NCBI RefSeq assembly: GCF_963555915.1
Contig: NZ_CAUVXL010000046.1
Span: 1-64,000, forward strand
Reading direction: 5' to 3'
Origin: Protofrankia sp963555915
GTDB taxonomy: Bacteria; Actinomycetota; Actinomycetes; Frankiales; Frankiaceae
DNA length: 64,000 nt
In this document: positions 34,745 through 43,728 of the stretch, in pieces
How positions within the stretch are numbered: the stretch's first letter is position 1
Layout of the letters: each line of letters starts with the position of its first letter
The notes under the pieces: model-generated
The model's input: only the letters and a program-made list of their open reading frames with translations
Told to the model about the DNA's origin: nothing
Databases searched by the model: none
Translations under genes and position numbers: made by a program

Positions 34745-34877
34745 CGTAATCTGCCCTGGTGTCGGCGCCAAGTCAAACAGTTGCGGGTGCAGGCCTCCTG
34801 GGTGCAGGCCTGCCGGATGCGGCCAGGTGCCGTGAGCCGAGCAGCCTCGGCTCCGTCTCTCGTACCTCAGTCGCCAC

Positions 34878-35432
34878 CTACTCCTTACGGAAGGTGATGA
34901 TCGCGCCGTTGGCCGAGCCGACGCCGGCCGCGTCGATGGTGCCGGTCACGCCGTGACCGCTGAATCCCATGGCCGTGGCCAGGCCGGGAATCTGGTTGTC
35001 GCTGGTGATGGTGTAACCGGCCGCTGGCAGCGCCGTGCGGTAGAATTTCGCCACCGCCGTGTCGGACACACCGGTCAAGGCCACGGTGGACTGGCTGGTG
35101 CCGGCCGTGCCGCCATTGACCTTGGCGCCCGGCGGGATCGGGAAGCCGGCCGGTACGTTCGGCTCCTTGAGGGCATCGGCCCCGTCGGTCACATGCTGGC
35201 CACCGGGCAGCGATGTCGGAAAGGCCGTCGGCAAGCTTGTCGGCAACGAGTTCGCCCCGGTTGAGGAGCCTGCCGACGATGTTGTCCCGCCGACATTCGA
35301 TGATCCATCACATGCCCCGAGAAGCAGCAGGGCCAGGCCTGCGCCCGCGGCTGCCGCCGCCATCCGGTACCGGCCGGATCGGGCCGAACCTGCCAGACCC
35401 TCGCGAGCGCCCAACCTGATCTCCCCCTTCAT
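34878..35432 (-). CDS. Lipoprotein of unknown function
   Basis: A 184-residue secreted lipoprotein. A basic N-terminus leads to a hydrophobic stretch and the lipobox LLLLGACDG. A Ser/Thr/Gly/Pro linker (SLPTSLPTAFPTSLPGG) is followed by a compact domain: VPAGFPIPPGAKVNGG, ALTGVSDTAVAKFYRTALPAAGYTI and SANGAIITF. The latter resembles small actinobacterial lipoprotein domains that have no assigned role. The ATG at 35430-35432 places the signal peptide correctly. It stands alone. Confidence 0.7.
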   Translation of the reverse strand: MKGEIRLGAREGLAGSARSGRYRMAAAAAGAGLALLLLGACDGSSNVGGTTSSAGSSTGANSLPTSLPTAFPTSLPGGQHVTDGADALKEPNVPAGFPIPPGAKVNGGTAGTSQSTVALTGVSDTAVAKFYRTALPAAGYTITSDNQIPGLATAMGFSGHGVTGTIDAAGVGSANGAIITFRKE

Positions 35433-35846
35433 GGACCCGGGGACGTAGACACGCGATGCGTGACCGCCCCCGGTCACCTGGATCCGCCGGCCGGACCAGT
35501 GTGGCTTGCACCACTGGTGCCGGTCACCACACCATAGGCGGCACATCCGACAGATCGCCCCGGTTGTCGTCGGGCTGTCAGCGCCGAAGGCCCCCCAGGC
35601 CCCAGGCCCCAGGCCCGGAACACGGACGGGATCCTGTCGGTCTGGCGACACGGGAGCGCCGGGTGCGACTCCCGGAGTCGTTTCACACCGGGCAGCTTCA
35701 TGGGTAAACGCGTGCGGTCGCTGGGATGTGCCAGCTCCATTCGGGCCCGGTAGCCGCGGTGGACCTCGTGAACATGATGGAAACGGCAGCGTCCGACACG
35801 CCCCCAGTCATCCCGGAGCGGCTTCTCGCCGGTACTGTGATGTGCC
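35433..35846. other. Non-coding region between lipoprotein and NUDIX genes
   Basis: 414 bases. I see no gene with a codon signal. It should hold the promoters of the divergent lipoprotein (-) and NUDIX (+) genes. Checked for tRNA features and none were found. Confidence 0.4.
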
Positions 35847-36416
35847 GTGGCAGTGAGCAACAATGCGGTCGCCGGGGTGGTTCTCAACTACCTTGAGGAA
35901 AACCCGGGCGAACTTGAGACGGTGGGTCCCCTGGTGCTGGCCGCGATGGCCGGGCCGAGTTCGGTGACCGATCGCGCTACGATGCCGGGGCATGTCACGT
36001 GCCGTGCGGTCGTGGTCACATCCGACTGGCGGGTGTTGCATATCCACCATCGGCGCCTGGCCCGCTGGCTGCTTCCCGGGGGGCATGTCGAGGCAGTCGA
36101 TCGGTCCCTGTTCGGCACAGCACTGCGTCAGCTTGCCCGGGAGACCGGAATCGCCACGAACGTTGTGATTCCGGACACCGCCCGACCGGTGGATATTGAG
36201 GCGCACATCATCCCGGCGGACAGTGCCTGGGATGAACCTGCCCATATACACTATGATGTTCGTTTTGTTCTACATGTTCCAGATGTAACGGTATGTCTAC
36301 CTTCAGGGGAGATCTCCGATCACCGATGGATACTCCTCGAGGAACTCCCCGGCATCCTGGGGGACAAGCTGCGCGTCCACAGCGCCCGATCCGGGTGGGC
36401 GCGCGTCAGCCGCTGA
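35847..36416 (+). CDS. NUDIX-fold hydrolase with a degenerate NUDIX box
   Basis: A 189-residue protein with the NUDIX layout: HVTCRAVVVTSDWRVLHIHHR, WLLPGGHVEA, and a NUDIX helix ending ALRQLARETGI. The catalytic consensus REUXEEXGU reads RQLARETG here, so the first catalytic Glu is Gln and one of the EE pair is Arg; pyrophosphatase activity may be reduced or altered. The rest (HIPADSAW..., IHYDVRFVLHVPD) fits a standard NUDIX sheet. The GTG at 35847 is the start. Its 3' end overlaps convergent sthA by 11 bases. Confidence 0.8.
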   Translation: MAVSNNAVAGVVLNYLEENPGELETVGPLVLAAMAGPSSVTDRATMPGHVTCRAVVVTSDWRVLHIHHRRLARWLLPGGHVEAVDRSLFGTALRQLARETGIATNVVIPDTARPVDIEAHIIPADSAWDEPAHIHYDVRFVLHVPDVTVCLPSGEISDHRWILLEELPGILGDKLRVHSARSGWARVSR

Positions 36417-37815
36417 AGCGGGCGATGGCGCGCATCTTGTTCATCGCGTCCAATGCGGCCACCTTGTAGGACTCGGCTAGTGTCGGATAGTTGAACACGG
36501 CGTCGACCAGGTAGTCGATCGTGCCGTCACAGCCCATCACGGTCTGGCCGATGTGGACGAGCTCGGTGGCACCGGTGCCGAAGACGTGTACGCCGAGCAG
36601 TTTGCGGTCGATTGAACTGACCAGGAGTTTCAGCATGCCGTAGGAATCTCCGACGATCTGGCCTCGGGCCAGCTCCCGGTAGCGGGCAATCCCCACCTCG
36701 AACGGCACGGCCCGTTCGGTGAGCTCGTCCTCGGTGCTGCCGACATAGGAGATCTCGGGGATGGTGTAGACACCGATGGGCATCAGGTCGTGCCGCATCA
36801 CATGAACGTCCTCGCCGCAGGCCGAGTAGGCGGCGAGCCGGCCCTGCTCCATGGATGTCGCGGCCAGGGCGGGGAAGCCGATGACATCCCCGACTGCGTA
36901 GATGTGAGCCATCTCGGTCCGGAAATCCGAACCCACCTTGATCCGACCGCGGTTGTCGGCGCTCAGACCCGCGTTGGCGAGGTTCAGCGCCGTGGTGAGC
37001 CCCTGGCGACCGGCCGAGTACATGACGGTGTCCGCGGGCAGCCTCTTGCCGCTCTCCAGCAACGTCAACGTCCCGCCGTTGTGGCGTCCCACCGACACCA
37101 CCGACTCGCGGAATCTGAATGTTACGGCAAGGTCTCGCAGATGATATTTAAGAGCTTCGACTACCTCGACGTCGCAGAAGTCGAGCATCCGGTCCCTGCG
37201 TTCGACCACTGTCACCTTCGTACCGAGCGCCGCGAACATGGATGCGTACTCGATACCGATCACACCGGCACCGACCACAACCATGGAGCCGGGAATCTTG
37301 TCGAGGGCCAGGATCTGGTCACTGTCGACCACGGTGCGGCCGTCGAAGTCGACCGTGTCCGGCCGGGCCGGCCGCGTTCCGGTCGCAATGATGATCTTTT
37401 CCGCGTGGACCCGCCGCTCGTCGACCTCGTCGGTACCCTTGATGCTGATTGTGTGCGCGTCGATGAAGCTCGCCGTACCGATGAGCAGGGTGACCCGGTT
37501 GCGGCTGAGCTGGCTGCGAATGACGTCGATCTCACGTCCGATGACATGCTGCGTGCGTGAGGACAGGTCGCCGACCGTAATGTCGTCCTTGAGTCGGTAA
37601 CTCTGCCCGTACATCTCCCGCTGAGTCATGCCGGTGAGGTAGAGCACAGCCTCGCGCAGCGTTTTCGACGGGATTGTGCCGGTATTGATACAGACTCCGC
37701 CGACCATGTCACGACGGTCGACGATCGCCACCCGACGGCCCAGCTTAGCGGCGGCGATAGCCGCTTTCTGCCCACCCGGACCCGACCCGATGACGAGGAG
37801 GTCGTAATCGTACAT
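36406..37815 (-). CDS. sthA: Soluble (Si-specific) NAD(P)+ transhydrogenase
   Basis: A 469-residue flavoprotein of the disulfide-reductase fold. The FAD site is LLVIGSGPGGQKAAIAAA, and the active-site region GGVCINTGTIPSKTL has only one cysteine of the usual CxxxxC pair, as expected for SthA. The NAD(P) site is VVVGAGVIGIEYASMF, followed by AVGDVIGFPALA. The dimer interface ends with VFNYPTLAESYKVAALDAMN. It interconverts NADH and NADPH. The ATG at 37813-37815 follows GAGGAGGTG. It lies between a NUDIX gene and fumC, fitting a central-metabolism neighbourhood. Confidence 0.93.
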   Translation of the reverse strand: MYDYDLLVIGSGPGGQKAAIAAAKLGRRVAIVDRRDMVGGVCINTGTIPSKTLREAVLYLTGMTQREMYGQSYRLKDDITVGDLSSRTQHVIGREIDVIRSQLSRNRVTLLIGTASFIDAHTISIKGTDEVDERRVHAEKIIIATGTRPARPDTVDFDGRTVVDSDQILALDKIPGSMVVVGAGVIGIEYASMFAALGTKVTVVERRDRMLDFCDVEVVEALKYHLRDLAVTFRFRESVVSVGRHNGGTLTLLESGKRLPADTVMYSAGRQGLTTALNLANAGLSADNRGRIKVGSDFRTEMAHIYAVGDVIGFPALAATSMEQGRLAAYSACGEDVHVMRHDLMPIGVYTIPEISYVGSTEDELTERAVPFEVGIARYRELARGQIVGDSYGMLKLLVSSIDRKLLGVHVFGTGATELVHIGQTVMGCDGTIDYLVDAVFNYPTLAESYKVAALDAMNKMRAIARFSG

Positions 37816-38320
37816 CGTCACCTCCTCACGTAAAAGCCCCACGATCGATTACTGTGAGGCTATCCGGCCGGGAGGCCCGCGACACCTCAATCGCCAGGTT
37901 GTTACTTCTTCTTCGCGAGGGTCCTTCGCACCGGCGGGCAGCACAGCCCGTTTCGGGTGATGACATGGACGCGCTCGGTGTTCACGGGTCGGGGCGGGGG
38001 GATCCGTCCGGCGCAGCCGAAAAAATCTTCCGACTGCCCGTAACCTCCGCCGGATCGTGTCGTTGAACCGGGTGCGGGGGTCGTGGGGGCTTGCTGGGGG
38101 GTCTTCCACGGCCCCCGCCGTTCGCCGGCCACGAACGGTCCGGCGCCTTCCCGGCCGCTGTGATCGCACCGGTGCGGGGTCCGAGCGGGCGCTGACCCGG
38201 AGGAAATGTTTCGGACCGGAAATCGGCGAGGGTATATCTCCCTTGGGGTTTCTACGGGTGAGTCGTGTGGCCGAAGAGTGCGCGATCATGTTTTTCGCGC
38301 ACTCGGAGGCCTTGGGGTTT
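37816..38320 (-). other. Region between sthA and fumC
   Basis: 505 bases. It holds the strong sthA ribosome site, a possible 27-codon ORF (37902-37985), and a hairpin element with a duplicated piece of the fumC 3' end (38241-38333). A 146-residue minus-strand ORF is not believable. Confidence 0.5.
37902..37985 (-). CDS. Possible 27-residue small protein or leader peptide before sthA
   Basis: GTG start at 37983-37985 and TAA stop, 86 bases upstream of sthA on the same strand. The product has a CCPP segment and a terminal RRTLAKKK. Most codons end in G or C (about 24 of 27), unlike the flanking DNA, which supports translation. There is no clear ribosome site. It may be a leader peptide or a remnant; I know no homologue. 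Confidence 0.3.
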   Translation of the reverse strand: MNTERVHVITRNGLCCPPVRRTLAKKK

Positions 38321-38333
38321 CTACGGGTGAGTC
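38241..38333. repeat. 24-bp fumC-tail direct repeats flanking a stem-loop
   Basis: The 24-base sequence beginning ccttggggtttctacggg occurs at 38241-38264 and 38310-38333. The second copy contains the last codons and the stop of fumC. Between them is a hairpin with arms gagtgcgcga (38276-38285) and tcgcgcactc (38295-38304), loop tcatgtttt, inside an outer ggcc/ggcc stem. Structure and loop match the elements at 12949, 13673 and 55446. Confidence 0.8.
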
Positions 38334-39712
38334 ATTGACAGGACGTCCAGCGCGGCGTCCAACTGCTCTTCGGTGAGTGTGCCGGCGGCCACATAGCCGC
38401 GTTCGAGGACAACCTCCCGGATCGTCTTCTCCTCAGCCAGGGACTGCTTGGCCACCTTGGCGGCCTCTTCGTATCCGATATAGCGGTTGAGCGGCGTCAC
38501 GATGGCCGGAGAGGACTCGGCAAACCGCCGGCAGCGCTCGACGTCCGCCACGATGCCGTCCACGCAACGGTCCGCAAACAGTCGACTGATGGTGGACAGG
38601 ATATGGATCGACTCAAGCAGGTTCCGCGCGATTACAGGCAACATCACGTTCAGTTCGAAGTTGCCCGCGGAGCCACCGAACGCAACGGCCGCGTCGTTAC
38701 CGACGACCTGCGCGACAACCTGGCACACGGCCTCGGGGATGACCGGGTTCACCTTTCCGGGCATGATCGAGGATCCTGGCTGGAGGTCGGGCAGGCGGAT
38801 CTCCCCGAGTCCCGCGCGCGGACCCGACGACGCCCACCGCAGGTCGTTGGCAATTTTGTAGAGGGACAGTGCGATCACCCGCAGCACACCGGACGCCTCG
38901 ACCAGAGCGTCCCGGGACGCCTGGGCCTCGAAGTGGTTGCGTGCCTCCGACAGTGGCAGGCCGGTGGACGCGACCAGCTGCTCGATGACCGCCGCGGCAA
39001 AGCCCGGCGGGGTGTTGATGCCGGTGCCCACAGCGGTGCCACCCAGCGGCAGCTCACCGATCCGCGGCAGTGCGCCGTGCAGGCGCTCCACGCCGTAGCG
39101 GACCGCGGCCGCGTATCCGCCGAACTCCTGCCCGAGGGTCACCGGCGTTGCATCCATCAGGTGCGTGCGCCCGGACTTCACGACCTCGGCGAACTCGACG
39201 CTCTTGCGCTCCAACGACGTGGCCAGATGGGCAAGCGCGGGGATGAGGTCGTGGACGATCGCCTGCGTCGCGGCGACATGGATCGAGGAGGGGAACACGT
39301 CATTGGACGACTGCGAGGCGTTGACGTGGTCGTTGGGGTGCACCGGCCGGCCGAGCCGCTCGGTGGCGAGCGTCGCCAGCACCTCGTTGGTGTTCATGTT
39401 GGACGACGTCCCACTGCCGGTCTGGAATACGTCGATCGGGAAGTGCTCGTCGCAGCGCCCGTCGATGACCTCCACGGCGGCCGCGCAGATCGCAGCGGCG
39501 ATCTCCGGGTCCAGGACTGCGAGCGTGGCGTTGACGGTCGCCGCGGCTGCCTTGATCTGGGCGAGCGCGGCGATGTGGGCCCGGGAGATCCGCTGGCCCG
39601 ACACGGGGAAGTTCTCGACCGCACGCTGCGTCTGCGCCCGCCACCTGGCTGTGGCCGGCACCCGCACCTCGCCCATTGAGTCGTGCTCGATGCGGTAGTC
39701 CTGCTCGCTCAT
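38321..39712 (-). CDS. fumC: Fumarate hydratase class II
   Basis: A 463-residue enzyme of the fumarase/aspartase superfamily. The signature GSSIMPGKVNPVIPEA is complete; catalytic His and Ser regions (SGRTHLMDATPVTLGQE, TGSGTSSNMNTNEV, NDHVNASQSSNDVFPSSIH) are present. It interconverts fumarate and malate in the TCA cycle. The ATG at 39712 follows GGGAGC. The C-terminus ends SMTHP with the stop lying inside one of the duplicated 24-bp repeats. It sits beside sthA. Confidence 0.96.
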   Translation of the reverse strand: MSEQDYRIEHDSMGEVRVPATARWRAQTQRAVENFPVSGQRISRAHIAALAQIKAAAATVNATLAVLDPEIAAAICAAAVEVIDGRCDEHFPIDVFQTGSGTSSNMNTNEVLATLATERLGRPVHPNDHVNASQSSNDVFPSSIHVAATQAIVHDLIPALAHLATSLERKSVEFAEVVKSGRTHLMDATPVTLGQEFGGYAAAVRYGVERLHGALPRIGELPLGGTAVGTGINTPPGFAAAVIEQLVASTGLPLSEARNHFEAQASRDALVEASGVLRVIALSLYKIANDLRWASSGPRAGLGEIRLPDLQPGSSIMPGKVNPVIPEAVCQVVAQVVGNDAAVAFGGSAGNFELNVMLPVIARNLLESIHILSTISRLFADRCVDGIVADVERCRRFAESSPAIVTPLNRYIGYEEAAKVAKQSLAEEKTIREVVLERGYVAAGTLTEEQLDAALDVLSMTHP

Positions 39713-40263
39713 GTGCTCCCGCTCCCACCGGTCGTTACCCGTTCGACGGCTACCTTCCGTCCTGGAGGTTAGGGCCTGGCCGAGCCACGTGATCGAAGAT
39801 CCGCCGGACAGATCGGAGCCGCCATCCGCCGCGTGGGCACGGAGTGGGCCGGGAGTGTGCCGGGCGCGCCGGTCGGGCCACTGACGGAGGCGTCGGCGGG
39901 TAGATGGTATTGATCATGATGAGATCGATCACAATTGCTCAGGCCGACCGGGTTGGTGACCCGATGTGTCGTTCATGAATCATCGACCGGACACATGTAG
40001 GCCAAATTATTTATCCGTTCGCACTGTTCGGCTGGCTGGTCAAAACGGCGCGATCACGCCTTTTCGGGTGGGGTGGACACTGGAACAACTGTCCGGCAGT
40101 TGTCGTTCCCGGCGTCGCACAGATCTCCCCGGGTTCGGCATCGTCTGGTGCTATCGTTGGCATCGATGCGGTGAATGGTAACGCGGTAAATGATAACGCG
40201 GAGAATGGTAACGCGGGGAACAGCTTCGCGGTAACGACTGGGTCGGCCGCCTGGACAGGTGAG
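39713..40263. other. fumC upstream region
   Basis: 551 bases with no supported gene. It contains an AT-richer stretch near 39900-40020 (tattgatcatgatgagatcg, aattatttatccg), where promoters for the divergent fumC (-) and lipoprotein (+) genes are likely. Three diverged 15-base repeats (aatggtaacgcgg-type) lie at about 40173-40217. Confidence 0.45.
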
Positions 40264-40686
40264 ATGGCGGCGGTCATGCGTTCCAGTCTCCGTTGTTTGC
40301 TGGCGTGCCTCGCGGCTCTGGCCGTAGTGTCGGCCACCAGTGCGTGTGGGCATGGGGATTCGGCTGTACCGGGCGGTAGTTCGGTCACCGTCCCGGGCAC
40401 GTTGGATGCTTCGGTCGCGATGGTGTCGGCTGCCGCCGGGCCGCCCCTCGCCAGAGCGCTGGGTCTTGCCGGGCGCAGGGCGATCGCGTCCGTGTCCCCG
40501 ACCAGCGGCTCCTCGACCGGCGACCCCGCGACCGGCGACCCCGCGACCAGCGGTTCCCCGACTGGCGGTCCTGCGACCAGCGACCCCGGCGCCGACGCAA
40601 CCACCATTCCCACCCGGAACCCGGACCAGTCGCTGAAAGGTCAGCAGCGCGACGCACCCGTCCGTACCACCGGCCCCGGTAGGTAG
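40264..40686 (+). CDS. Small lipoprotein with repetitive Ser/Pro/Gly tail
   Basis: A 140-residue secreted lipoprotein. The signal peptide is RSSLRCLLACLAALAVVSAT followed by the lipobox SACG. The mature part is low-complexity: GSSVTVPGTLDAS, ARALGLAGRRAIASVSPTSG, then tandem TGDPA/TSGSPTGGPATSDP repeats. It has no recognisable domain, so it may be a cell-wall-associated spacer protein. ATG 40264 is used; ATG 40276 is also possible. The minus-strand ORFs over it are shadows. Confidence 0.65.
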   Translation: MAAVMRSSLRCLLACLAALAVVSATSACGHGDSAVPGGSSVTVPGTLDASVAMVSAAAGPPLARALGLAGRRAIASVSPTSGSSTGDPATGDPATSGSPTGGPATSDPGADATTIPTRNPDQSLKGQQRDAPVRTTGPGR

Positions 40687-41091
40687 TCCGGACAAAGCAC
40701 GACGGGAAACCCCGGAGACGATTACAAGAACCGGTTCTGTGCATCCAGGTGCATCCAGGAAATAGCCTGACTGACGAGGTCGGTGTGCACAATGGCCCGC
40801 GGAATGCTGCGACCGGCCAGCCGGTCAGAGCTCGTTGCACCCGGCGGCATACGGTCGGGGCGCAGGAATACGGTCACGGCTGAATGGTGTCCATCCTCAG
40901 CGGGGTTCGTCCGCAGAACGGGTGTCTTCGGTGCTATGTGGGTGCTCTCCGGTGACCGGCAATTCGCGTCACGCAACGTAAGCGTTTCGCGTCCGACTGA
41001 TTACTTTCCGTGTTAGGTTCGCTGGCAACAGGAAAGCCGGTTGCGCGGGTCAGTGGGGGCCTGACCCGCCCGGATGTTGGGTTGCCCTCAG
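40687..41091. other. Non-coding stretch before the GH16 gene
   Basis: 405 bases without a gene. It contains a tandem pair of gcatccagg (near 40742-40760) and the hairpin at 41045-41069. An AT-richer patch near 41000 (tgattactttccgtgtta) may be the GH16 promoter. Confidence 0.4.
41045..41069 (+). promoter_or_regulatory. Hairpin in the GH16 leader
   Basis: Arms gcgggtca and tgacccgc around a 9-base G-rich loop, ending 22 bases before the GH16 ATG. Possible leader structure affecting expression. Confidence 0.35.
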
Positions 41092-41919
41092 ATGCGTACC
41101 AGGCCCCGCGTTGTCCTGCCGCTGCTCGCGGCTTGTGTTGTGGCGTTCAGTGCTGCCACGGCGTGCACGGACCCCGCCGTGCTCGGCGGCGGGCCGGCGC
41201 GTATCGCCGACCCGCGATCGGCCTCGGCGGTCGCGGCCTGGGGCGCCCCGCTGTTCGTCGAACAGTTCGACGGCAAGGGTGTCGACCTTCGAAACTGGTG
41301 GGTCTATGACAGCCCGAACGCGGCTGCCTTCCCACGGTCGGCGGCCCGGGCCACGGTCGCGGCTGGCACGCTGCGTCTTACCGGCGGCTTCGACGCCGCC
41401 GGGCGGGATCTGTCCGGTGGGATCGCCAGCAAGACCGACCTGCGGTATGGGCGCTGGGAGGTCCGCGTCCGGGTTGAGCGTGGGGATGGCTACTCGGGGG
41501 TGGTGCTGCTGTGGCCGGCGTCCGGCCACTGGCCCACCGACGGTGAGATCGACCTGCTAGAAGCGATCAACGGAAACCGCCAGGGTGCGTCGAGCTTCGT
41601 CCACAACGGATCGAACAATCATGTGGAGTGGCACTACCTGCCCGGCGACTACTCCCAGTGGCACACGATCGCGGTCGAGTGGCTGCCCCGATCGATCACG
41701 TTCTATCTCAACGGTGTGCCGGAATGGACGGTGAGCGCGCCGAGCACCGCGGGTGCGTTCAACCCGATCCCGTCGACGTCTGCGATGCATCTGGCCCTGC
41801 AGCTGGACAAGGGCTGTACCTCCGCGATCCCGTGCCGGACCAGCCAGACACCCGCGACAGTCACCATGTACGTCGACCAGGTGCGGATATGGGCGGCTCC
41901 GCGACAACTCACCGGGTAG
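41092..41919 (+). CDS. Glycoside hydrolase family 16 lipoprotein
   Basis: A 275-residue exported enzyme. The signal peptide VVLPLLAACVVAFSAATAC has a lipobox-like ATAC ending at Cys25. The GH16 catalytic motif is GEIDLLE (nucleophile Glu152, Asp154, acid/base Glu157), flanked by WEVRVRVERGDGYSGVVLLWP, HNGSNNHVEWHYLPGDYSQWHTIAVEW and ITFYLNGV. GH16 enzymes cut beta-1,3(4)-glucans, laminarin or related galactans. It could remodel plant or fungal glucans or a self-made polysaccharide. The 3' end overlaps the convergent hydroxylase gene by 11 bases. Confidence 0.9.
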   Translation: MRTRPRVVLPLLAACVVAFSAATACTDPAVLGGGPARIADPRSASAVAAWGAPLFVEQFDGKGVDLRNWWVYDSPNAAAFPRSAARATVAAGTLRLTGGFDAAGRDLSGGIASKTDLRYGRWEVRVRVERGDGYSGVVLLWPASGHWPTDGEIDLLEAINGNRQGASSFVHNGSNNHVEWHYLPGDYSQWHTIAVEWLPRSITFYLNGVPEWTVSAPSTAGAFNPIPSTSAMHLALQLDKGCTSAIPCRTSQTPATVTMYVDQVRIWAAPRQLTG

Positions 41920-42595
41920 GTGCGCGCGTTGCCGTCGGTGAGATCGCAACCGCGTCACGTGGCGGGTTGGTTCCCAGAACGATGTCGCCGATATTCGATG
42001 TGACTCCGAGCCAGTAGCGCTCGTTACGGAAGTGGTGCAGACGGTGGTTGCGCCAGTGCCGTCGGTACATTTTGCTTCGAGGCTGGTAGCTGCTGTGGAT
42101 GAGGAAGTGGGTCCAGTCGTAGGCGAGTAGGCCCGCCGCCGTGCACAGCGCCGCGGTCGCCGCCCCAGGTGATCCGAAAACGGCTGTGGCAAGGGCGATC
42201 GTGCCGCCGCCAAGCACCTCCTGCGGACGTACGAACATCGTGTCCAGGCTCGTCGGGTCACGGTGGTGCTGCTCGTGCCCCCGGCCGGCGGTCCGGTAGA
42301 AGGCACGGCCGATCGGGCTGGTCGGCTGGGCATGCAGGATCTCCCGGTGGACCGCCCATTCGACGAACGGCTGCATGGCCACCATCGACGCGGCGACCAG
42401 GACATCGGCCCGCCCGAAGCGTCCACGGGCGAGCCGCACGGTCGCCAGGCTCCCGACGGTGCCCAGCAGCACCGGTGGCCGGGGATGACGCAGAAAGCAC
42501 CGGGCGGCGTCGGGCAGTGTGGTGACCTGGGTGGCGCGTCCGTGCGGACCGGGTCTGTCCAGCCGAGCGGCGGTCGCGACGACGACGCGCGTCAC
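41909..42595 (-). CDS. Fatty-acid hydroxylase/sterol desaturase family membrane protein
   Basis: About 228 residues. It has the diiron histidine clusters: HREILH (HX4H type), GHEQHHRDP (HX2HH) and HWRNHRLHHF, with hydrophobic segments between (VLLGTVGSLATVRL, GTIALATAVFGSPGAATAALC). These match the fatty-acid hydroxylase superfamily, which adds hydroxyls or double bonds to lipids. The GTG at 42593-42595 (VTRVVVAT) is a reasonable start because the upstream frame overlaps glpX. It follows glpX on the same strand. Confidence 0.8.
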   Translation of the reverse strand: MTRVVVATAARLDRPGPHGRATQVTTLPDAARCFLRHPRPPVLLGTVGSLATVRLARGRFGRADVLVAASMVAMQPFVEWAVHREILHAQPTSPIGRAFYRTAGRGHEQHHRDPTSLDTMFVRPQEVLGGGTIALATAVFGSPGAATAALCTAAGLLAYDWTHFLIHSSYQPRSKMYRRHWRNHRLHHFRNERYWLGVTSNIGDIVLGTNPPRDAVAISPTATRAPTR

Positions 42596-42705
42596 CCAGG
42601 CGCCCGCCCGGAGCGGCAACACCGCCGTCGGCCAGCTCGCCGTCGGCTCACCTGGTGCCGGCGGTTTGCCCGGAGCCGTTGGGCTGCTCAGGGTCCTTGC
42701 CCTGA

Positions 42706-43728
42706 TCAGAACGGCACCGTTGAGTAGGCCTGGAGCTTGGTCAACTGGTGCTGGCTGTCCACCCGGCGGACCGTCCCACTGCGCGATCGCATGACCAGGG
42801 ATGACGTGTTCGCCCCACCGGGCCGGTAGCGGACCCCGGCCAGCAACTCGCCGTCGGTAATGCCGGTGGCGACGAAGAAGACGTTGTCGCTGTTCACGAG
42901 CTCGCGCGTGGTCAGAACGCGCGTGGGGTCGTGGCCGGCGTCGAAGACCCTTTTCTGCTCGTCGGGATCCCGCGGCCAGAGCCGTCCCTGGATGACACCG
43001 CCGATACAGGCCACCGCGCACGCGGCGATGATTCCTTCAGGGGTGCCGCCGATGCCCAGCAGCAGGTCGGCGCCGGTGTCGGCGGACGCGGCCATGACCG
43101 CGCCGGCCACATCCCCGTCGGAGATGAGCTTCACCCGGGCACCGGCCGCACGGATCTGTTCGACCAGGTTGACGTGGCGCGGACGCTCCAGGACGACGAC
43201 GGTCACATCCCGTGGATGCACGCCCTTGGCCTTGGCGACGGCGCGGATGTTGTCCTCGACGGGCGCTGTGATGTCCACCACGGCGGCGGCCTCAGGTCCG
43301 GTGACCAGCTTCTCCATGTAGAAGCAGGCGCTCGCGTCGTACATGGACCCGCGTTCGGACACGGCCATCACCGCGATCGCGTTGTTCATGCCCTTGGCGG
43401 TGAGCGTGGTGCCGTCCACCGGGTCGACCGCGACGTCGCATTCGGGACCCTCGCCCGACCCAACCTCCTCACCGTTGAAGAGCATCGGGGCTTCGTCCTT
43501 CTCGCCCTCACCGATGACGACGATCCCGCGCATCGACACCGTGCCGACGAGCCGCCGCATGGCGTCGACGGCGGCCTGGTCCGCGCCGTTCTTGTCGCCG
43601 CGCCCGACCCATCGGGCGGCGGCGAGCGCAGCCGCCTCGGTCACCCGGACGAGCTCGAGAGCGAGGTTGCGATCGGGCGCTTGCCCCTGGACCGCGAGAG
43701 GATCAGGAAGGTTGCTGTCTGCTGCCAC
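42706..43728 (-). CDS. glpX: Fructose-1,6-bisphosphatase class II
   Basis: A 340-residue enzyme, the normal GlpX length. Metal and substrate motifs are clear: IGEGEKDEAPMLFNGEEVG, VDPVDGTTLTAKGM, LISDGDVAGAVMAA and GIGGTPEGIIAACA. It dephosphorylates fructose-1,6-bisphosphate and is the main gluconeogenic FBPase of actinobacteria, which fits pckG in this window. The GTG at 43726-43728 starts VAADSNLPDP; the upstream frame is non-coding. The divergent DUF4245 gene is its usual partner in this phylum. Confidence 0.95.
   Translation of the reverse strand: MAADSNLPDPLAVQGQAPDRNLALELVRVTEAAALAAARWVGRGDKNGADQAAVDAMRRLVGTVSMRGIVVIGEGEKDEAPMLFNGEEVGSGEGPECDVAVDPVDGTTLTAKGMNNAIAVMAVSERGSMYDASACFYMEKLVTGPEAAAVVDITAPVEDNIRAVAKAKGVHPRDVTVVVLERPRHVNLVEQIRAAGARVKLISDGDVAGAVMAASADTGADLLLGIGGTPEGIIAACAVACIGGVIQGRLWPRDPDEQKRVFDAGHDPTRVLTTRELVNSDNVFFVATGITDGELLAGVRYRPGGANTSSLVMRSRSGTVRRVDSQHQLTKLQAYSTVPF

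Noticed and set aside
35640..35700. A possible tRNA-like T-loop (gcgactcccg)
   Set aside because: No GTTCGA loop, no matching acceptor stem and no anticodon arm could be built.
37849..38289. 146-residue minus-strand ORF between sthA and fumC
   Set aside because: Arg/Pro-rich text with poor codon pattern that overlaps the hairpin repeat; no domain.
228..39825. Similarity between the stem-loop at 228-287 and the sequence near 39773-39815 (gggcctg...ccggacag) as insertion-sequence ends
   Set aside because: The second site does not pair well and no transposase lies nearby; the first is better explained as a terminator.
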